This document shows, one piece after another, positions 4,887 through 7,183 of a stretch of DNA of 7,183 nt. The position numbers and the translations under genes were made by a program. This DNA is from an uncultured Veillonella sp. (GTDB lineage Bacteria > Bacillota > Negativicutes > Veillonellales > Veillonellaceae): the NCBI GenBank assembly GCA_900549845.1, contig URPT01000086.1:1-7183 (forward strand), given 5' to 3'. Numbering within the stretch: position 1 is the stretch's first letter; each line of letters begins with the position of its first letter. The notes beneath the pieces were generated by a model. The model had not been told where the DNA came from. It did not search any database and saw only the letters and a program-made list of their open reading frames with translations.

Positions 4887-6230
4887 ATGAGTAAAAAATA
4901 TATAATATTAGGGACTATGCTTGTCCTGCTGAGTACGAGCGGCTGCTCATACATCCCAACAGAAAATACATCGTATGGTGTATTTTACAATGATACAGAT
5001 CTATCTAATACACCAAAGGGTGAATTACAAGATCGAATACAAGAACTAAATAGTAAAATACCACAACAGACTATATCCATTGATATGGGGAATAATAAAA
5101 AACAACAGGCTACGTATCATGATTTAGGTATTCAAGTAGATACTGAGGCTGTAGTAAAAGCTATTTCTACATATGGGTATGAAGATGATTGGTGGACCTT
5201 GCTTTCACATAGATTTAATGCCTTATATTATGGACAACATTTTCAACCTCAATATAAGCTAGACGAGGTAAAAAGCAAAACTTACCTTACAGAACTTGCC
5301 AAATCAATTGATACGCCAGGACATGATGCATATCTAACTATTGAGAATGGTCAAGTTGTATTCCATCCTGCTAAAGAAGGTAAACGCATTGATATTGATG
5401 CAACCTTACAAAACCTTAAGGATCAATTACAATCTGGAGAAAGCATCACATCTCTATCTATGGTATTTACCACAAAAAATACTATTAAGGTTACTGATTC
5501 TGATTTAAAACCATTAAATACCGTTCTAGCATCCTTTAGTACAGATTTTGATCCAAATAATGAAAGCAGAACACATAACATTCAACTCGCATCTGATAAA
5601 ATCAATGGTACGTTGATTAAGCCTGGTTCAGTATTCTCCTTTAACGATGTTGTAGGCGAGCGTACTGCTGAGGCTGGCTATGATGATGCACCGGTAATGA
5701 TTGATGGCAAATTGGTTCCAGGTATTGGTGGTGGCATTTGCCAAGTTAGTTCTACCATCTTTAATACAGCCTTATTATCTGGCATGAATATTGTAGAACG
5801 TACACCTCACTTTGAACCTGTTGGATATATTCAAGCTGGTCGTGATGCTACAGTAGCATGGGGCTATTTAGACTTTAAGTTTAGAAATCCATACCAGCAA
5901 TCCATTTATATTCTCAGTGTGATGAATCATGGTACACTAACCATCTATATTATAGGTACTGCTCAAGACAAGCCTAAAAATGTATCTATTTCAGTTGGTG
6001 ATCGTAGTGAAATACCAAATAAGACAATTACACGCGTAGATTCATCTTTAAAAGAAAAAGAAGTACAAGAGGGGCATGTAGGCTTAACAATGAATACGTA
6101 TAGAACCATAACATATGGTAATTGGGTTACACAAACTGATTCCTTTGAATCTGTATATGACCCAGTAGATACGATCATAACAATGCCACCTGAAGGTTCA
6201 ACTAAAAAATCAGATAAAAAGAAACCATAA
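4887..6230 (+). CDS. VanW-family lipoprotein with a putative peptidoglycan-binding region
   Basis: The protein has 447 residues. The N-terminus MSKKYIILGTMLVLLSTSGC has a lipoprotein signal peptide with Cys20 as the likely lipidated residue, so the protein should be exported and membrane-anchored. Residues about 75-195 look like the putative peptidoglycan-binding domain that often precedes VanW (for example FHPAKEGKRIDI). The VanW domain is about 215-358 and carries the hallmark stretches NIQLASDKINGTLIKPGSVF, FSFNDVVGERTAEAGY and PGIGGGICQVSSTIFNTAL. The C-terminal part (about 365-435) resembles the G5-like tail of some family members, and the end is lysine-rich. The biochemical role of VanW is unknown. 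The name comes from vanB-type vancomycin resistance clusters, but many genomes carry it with no resistance genes, and none are seen here. GGGAG lies 13 nt before the ATG, a long spacing. It appears to be a single-gene transcription unit closed by a hairpin. Confidence 0.93.
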   Translation: MSKKYIILGTMLVLLSTSGCSYIPTENTSYGVFYNDTDLSNTPKGELQDRIQELNSKIPQQTISIDMGNNKKQQATYHDLGIQVDTEAVVKAISTYGYEDDWWTLLSHRFNALYYGQHFQPQYKLDEVKSKTYLTELAKSIDTPGHDAYLTIENGQVVFHPAKEGKRIDIDATLQNLKDQLQSGESITSLSMVFTTKNTIKVTDSDLKPLNTVLASFSTDFDPNNESRTHNIQLASDKINGTLIKPGSVFSFNDVVGERTAEAGYDDAPVMIDGKLVPGIGGGICQVSSTIFNTALLSGMNIVERTPHFEPVGYIQAGRDATVAWGYLDFKFRNPYQQSIYILSVMNHGTLTIYIIGTAQDKPKNVSISVGDRSEIPNKTITRVDSSLKEKEVQEGHVGLTMNTYRTITYGNWVTQTDSFESVYDPVDTIITMPPEGSTKKSDKKKP

Positions 6231-6248
6231 TTAAAGATTTTATTAAAT

Positions 6249-6292
6249 ATAGCCTAAACTATTGACCATGAGGTATAAATAGTTTAGGCTAT
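6249..6292 (+). terminator. Terminator after the VanW gene
   Basis: A perfect 14-bp stem, ATAGCCTAAACTAT (6249-6262) with ATAGTTTAGGCTAT (6279-6292), has a 16-nt loop and is followed by TATTT. It lies 18 nt after the stop codon. The loop is large and the T tract short, so it is somewhat weaker than the other hairpins here. Confidence 0.75.
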
Positions 6293-6358
6293 TATTTGGA
6301 TGTAATTGAGAAACCAATATATACATATTACAAAGTATATGGAAATCCAATACAGAAT

Positions 6359-6397
6359 ATTGAGGATATAATTTCCCCTCAATCATTCTCAATAATT
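6359..6397. promoter_or_regulatory. Possible operator around the PAP2 gene -10 element
   Basis: ATTGAGG (6359-6365) and CCTCAAT (6377-6383) are inverted copies flanking a perfect TATAAT (6367-6372). A third half-site, CTCAAT (6388-6393), follows exactly 10 bp after the second; CTCAATCATT and CTCAATAATT match at 9 of 10. No convincing -35 is visible. The symmetry around a -10 element suggests a regulated promoter, with the regulator unknown. Confidence 0.4.
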
Positions 6398-6425
6398 ATC
6401 ATTTAGTAAAATAGAAGAGGAAACT

Positions 6426-7043
6426 ATGGACACAATCTTACAATTTGATCACTCCTTGATCTTCTATGTACATGACCATCTTGTATATAGTTTTTTAACA
6501 CCAATTATGGCATTTATTTCAAAAATTACTGGCAGCGGTGCCTTATGGATTGTCATTGCCTTATTATTGATGTTACAGAAAAAATATCGTGTATTAGGCG
6601 TTGCGATAATAATTGCATTAGGATTTGTATTTATCATCGGTGACCAAGGTTTAAAACCACATGTAGCTCGATTAAGACCATTTGTAGATTTTCCTAATGT
6701 AACAGTACCATTAGAGTCTGCATTACCAAAAGCAAATAGTTATTCATTCCCGTCAGGCCATAGTTTTGGTTCATTTGCATCAGCCATGACCATTTACCTA
6801 GGCTTGAGTCAAATAGCGCCTCAGAAGCGATATTTAGGGATTTTAGCATTGGTATTATCAGTAGTAGTAGCATTTTCTAGAGTATATCTATTTGTACATT
6901 ATCCAACAGATGTATTAACAGGCTTAGTATTGGGCATTATCGTAGGCTTCATTGCATGGAAGCTTGCAAGAATCGGTTGGAACTGGTGGACTAACCGTCA
7001 TAATGATGTAGAATACGAACCATACACATTTAAACGCAAATAA
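6426..7043 (+). CDS. PAP2-family membrane phosphatase, undecaprenyl-pyrophosphatase (BcrC) type
   Basis: The 205-residue polytopic membrane protein has all three motifs of the PAP2 acid phosphatase superfamily. They are C1 KPHVARLRP (77-85, KX6RP), C2 PSGH (109-112) and C3 SRVYLFVHYPTD (151-162, SRX5HX3D), in which His112, His158 and Asp162 are the expected catalytic residues. Hydrophobic segments lie near 20-32, 38-50, 56-72, 115-130, 137-150 and 163-180. Enzymes of this type dephosphorylate lipid diphosphates outside the membrane, for example recycling undecaprenyl pyrophosphate to the carrier used for peptidoglycan and O-antigen. A phosphatidylglycerophosphate or other lipid phosphatase role cannot be excluded. 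The ATG is preceded by GAGG at 5 nt. The C-terminal tail (about 181-205) is polar and probably cytoplasmic. It may be monocistronic, with its own control region and terminator. Confidence 0.93.
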   Translation: MDTILQFDHSLIFYVHDHLVYSFLTPIMAFISKITGSGALWIVIALLLMLQKKYRVLGVAIIIALGFVFIIGDQGLKPHVARLRPFVDFPNVTVPLESALPKANSYSFPSGHSFGSFASAMTIYLGLSQIAPQKRYLGILALVLSVVVAFSRVYLFVHYPTDVLTGLVLGIIVGFIAWKLARIGWNWWTNRHNDVEYEPYTFKRK

Positions 7044-7077
7044 GCTTAATAAGCTAAAAAACTACATAACATAAGGG

Positions 7078-7104
7078 ATTGGGTCATATAGGCCCAATTT
7101 TCTT
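7078..7104 (+). terminator. Terminator after the PAP2 gene
   Basis: The 8-bp stem ATTGGGTC with GGCCCAAT (one G-U pair, 7078-7085 with 7091-7098) has a 5-nt loop, ATATA, and is followed by TTTCTTT. It lies 34 nt after the stop codon. Confidence 0.75.
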
Positions 7105-7110
7105 TATATA

Positions 7111-7145
7111 ATTACTTCCGATAATATATCGTTATCGGAAGTAAT
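7111..7145. terminator. Perfect 14-bp hairpin at the right edge
   Basis: ATTACTTCCGATAA (7111-7124) and TTATCGGAAGTAAT (7132-7145) form a perfect stem with a 7-nt loop. Neither strand has a good T tract after it. It overlaps the end of a possible minus-strand gene and may act as that gene's transcript end or protect its 3' end. Confidence 0.45.
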
Positions 7146-7183
7146 AGACATTAGGTTTATCTATTAGTTCCTCTAAACGATTG
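7132..7183 (-). CDS. Last codons of an unidentified minus-strand gene (tentative)
   Basis: One minus-strand frame is open from the edge and ends at TAA (plus 7132-7134), reading NRLEELIDKPNVYYFR before the stop. The composition looks protein-like, and a convergent gene here would explain the hairpin over its end. Only 16 codons are visible, so the frame could be open by chance. I do not recognise it. Confidence 0.35.
   Translation of the reverse strand, partial: NRLEELIDKPNVYYFR

Noticed and set aside
5963..6178. Minus-strand open frame opposite the VanW C-terminus
   Set aside because: It is antisense to a continuous conserved frame with no promoter or ribosome binding site.
4887..6230. A glycopeptide-resistance locus based on VanW
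   Set aside because: No vanB/H/X/Y or VanRS genes are nearby, and VanW alone does not indicate resistance.

Overview
The window looks like two unrelated pieces of genome joined near position 1652-1660. The left piece (about 1-1659) resembles a Lachnospiraceae-type Clostridia chromosome. A hand count of one DUF711 line, 1081-1140, gives 29/60 G+C. The right piece (about 1652-7183) is AT-rich (22/60 on line 1861-1920 inside dapA) and resembles a Negativicutes genome, most likely Veillonella. Both taxon calls rest on remembered protein similarity and base composition; no search was run.

Left piece: both genes lie on the minus strand. At the edge is the N-terminal third of a probable DNA-binding regulator (1-344). 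Ahead of it are alternating copies of an 8-bp palindromic half-site, a likely operator. Then comes a strong intrinsic terminator and the DUF711/UPF0210 gene, which has lost about 95 N-terminal residues at the join.

The join: the DUF711 frame runs into the join from the left and the dapA frame leaves it to the right. Both genes lose their 5' ends at the same point and sit head to head with no promoter, ribosome binding site or start codon. The simplest reading is a chimeric contig or an illegitimate-recombination joint, not a natural divergent gene pair.

Right piece: 5'-truncated dapA (lysine/peptidoglycan precursor synthesis) converges on lexA, with two strong hairpin terminators between them. 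lexA is divergent from a 102-residue LysM protein with an N-terminal membrane segment. This is the same arrangement and protein architecture as Bacillus lexA-yneA, where YneA is the SOS cell-division suppressor. The shared intergenic region carries three LexA-box-like sites. One overlaps the lexA -35, one lies in the spacer of the LysM promoter, and one lies just after its predicted start site. Next are a tyrosine recombinase with a complete catalytic set (minus strand), whose 3' end carries a 27-bp imperfect tandem repeat, a VanW-family lipoprotein, and a PAP2 membrane phosphatase of the undecaprenyl-pyrophosphatase type. The right edge holds the last codons of an unidentified minus-strand gene.

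The right-hand genes share an envelope and stress theme: diaminopimelate supply, SOS control, a LysM division-inhibitor candidate, VanW, and lipid-carrier phosphatase. They are nonetheless mostly single-gene transcription units, each closed by its own hairpin. The most interesting biology is the predicted lexA/yneA-like SOS switch in what appears to be a diderm Firmicute.
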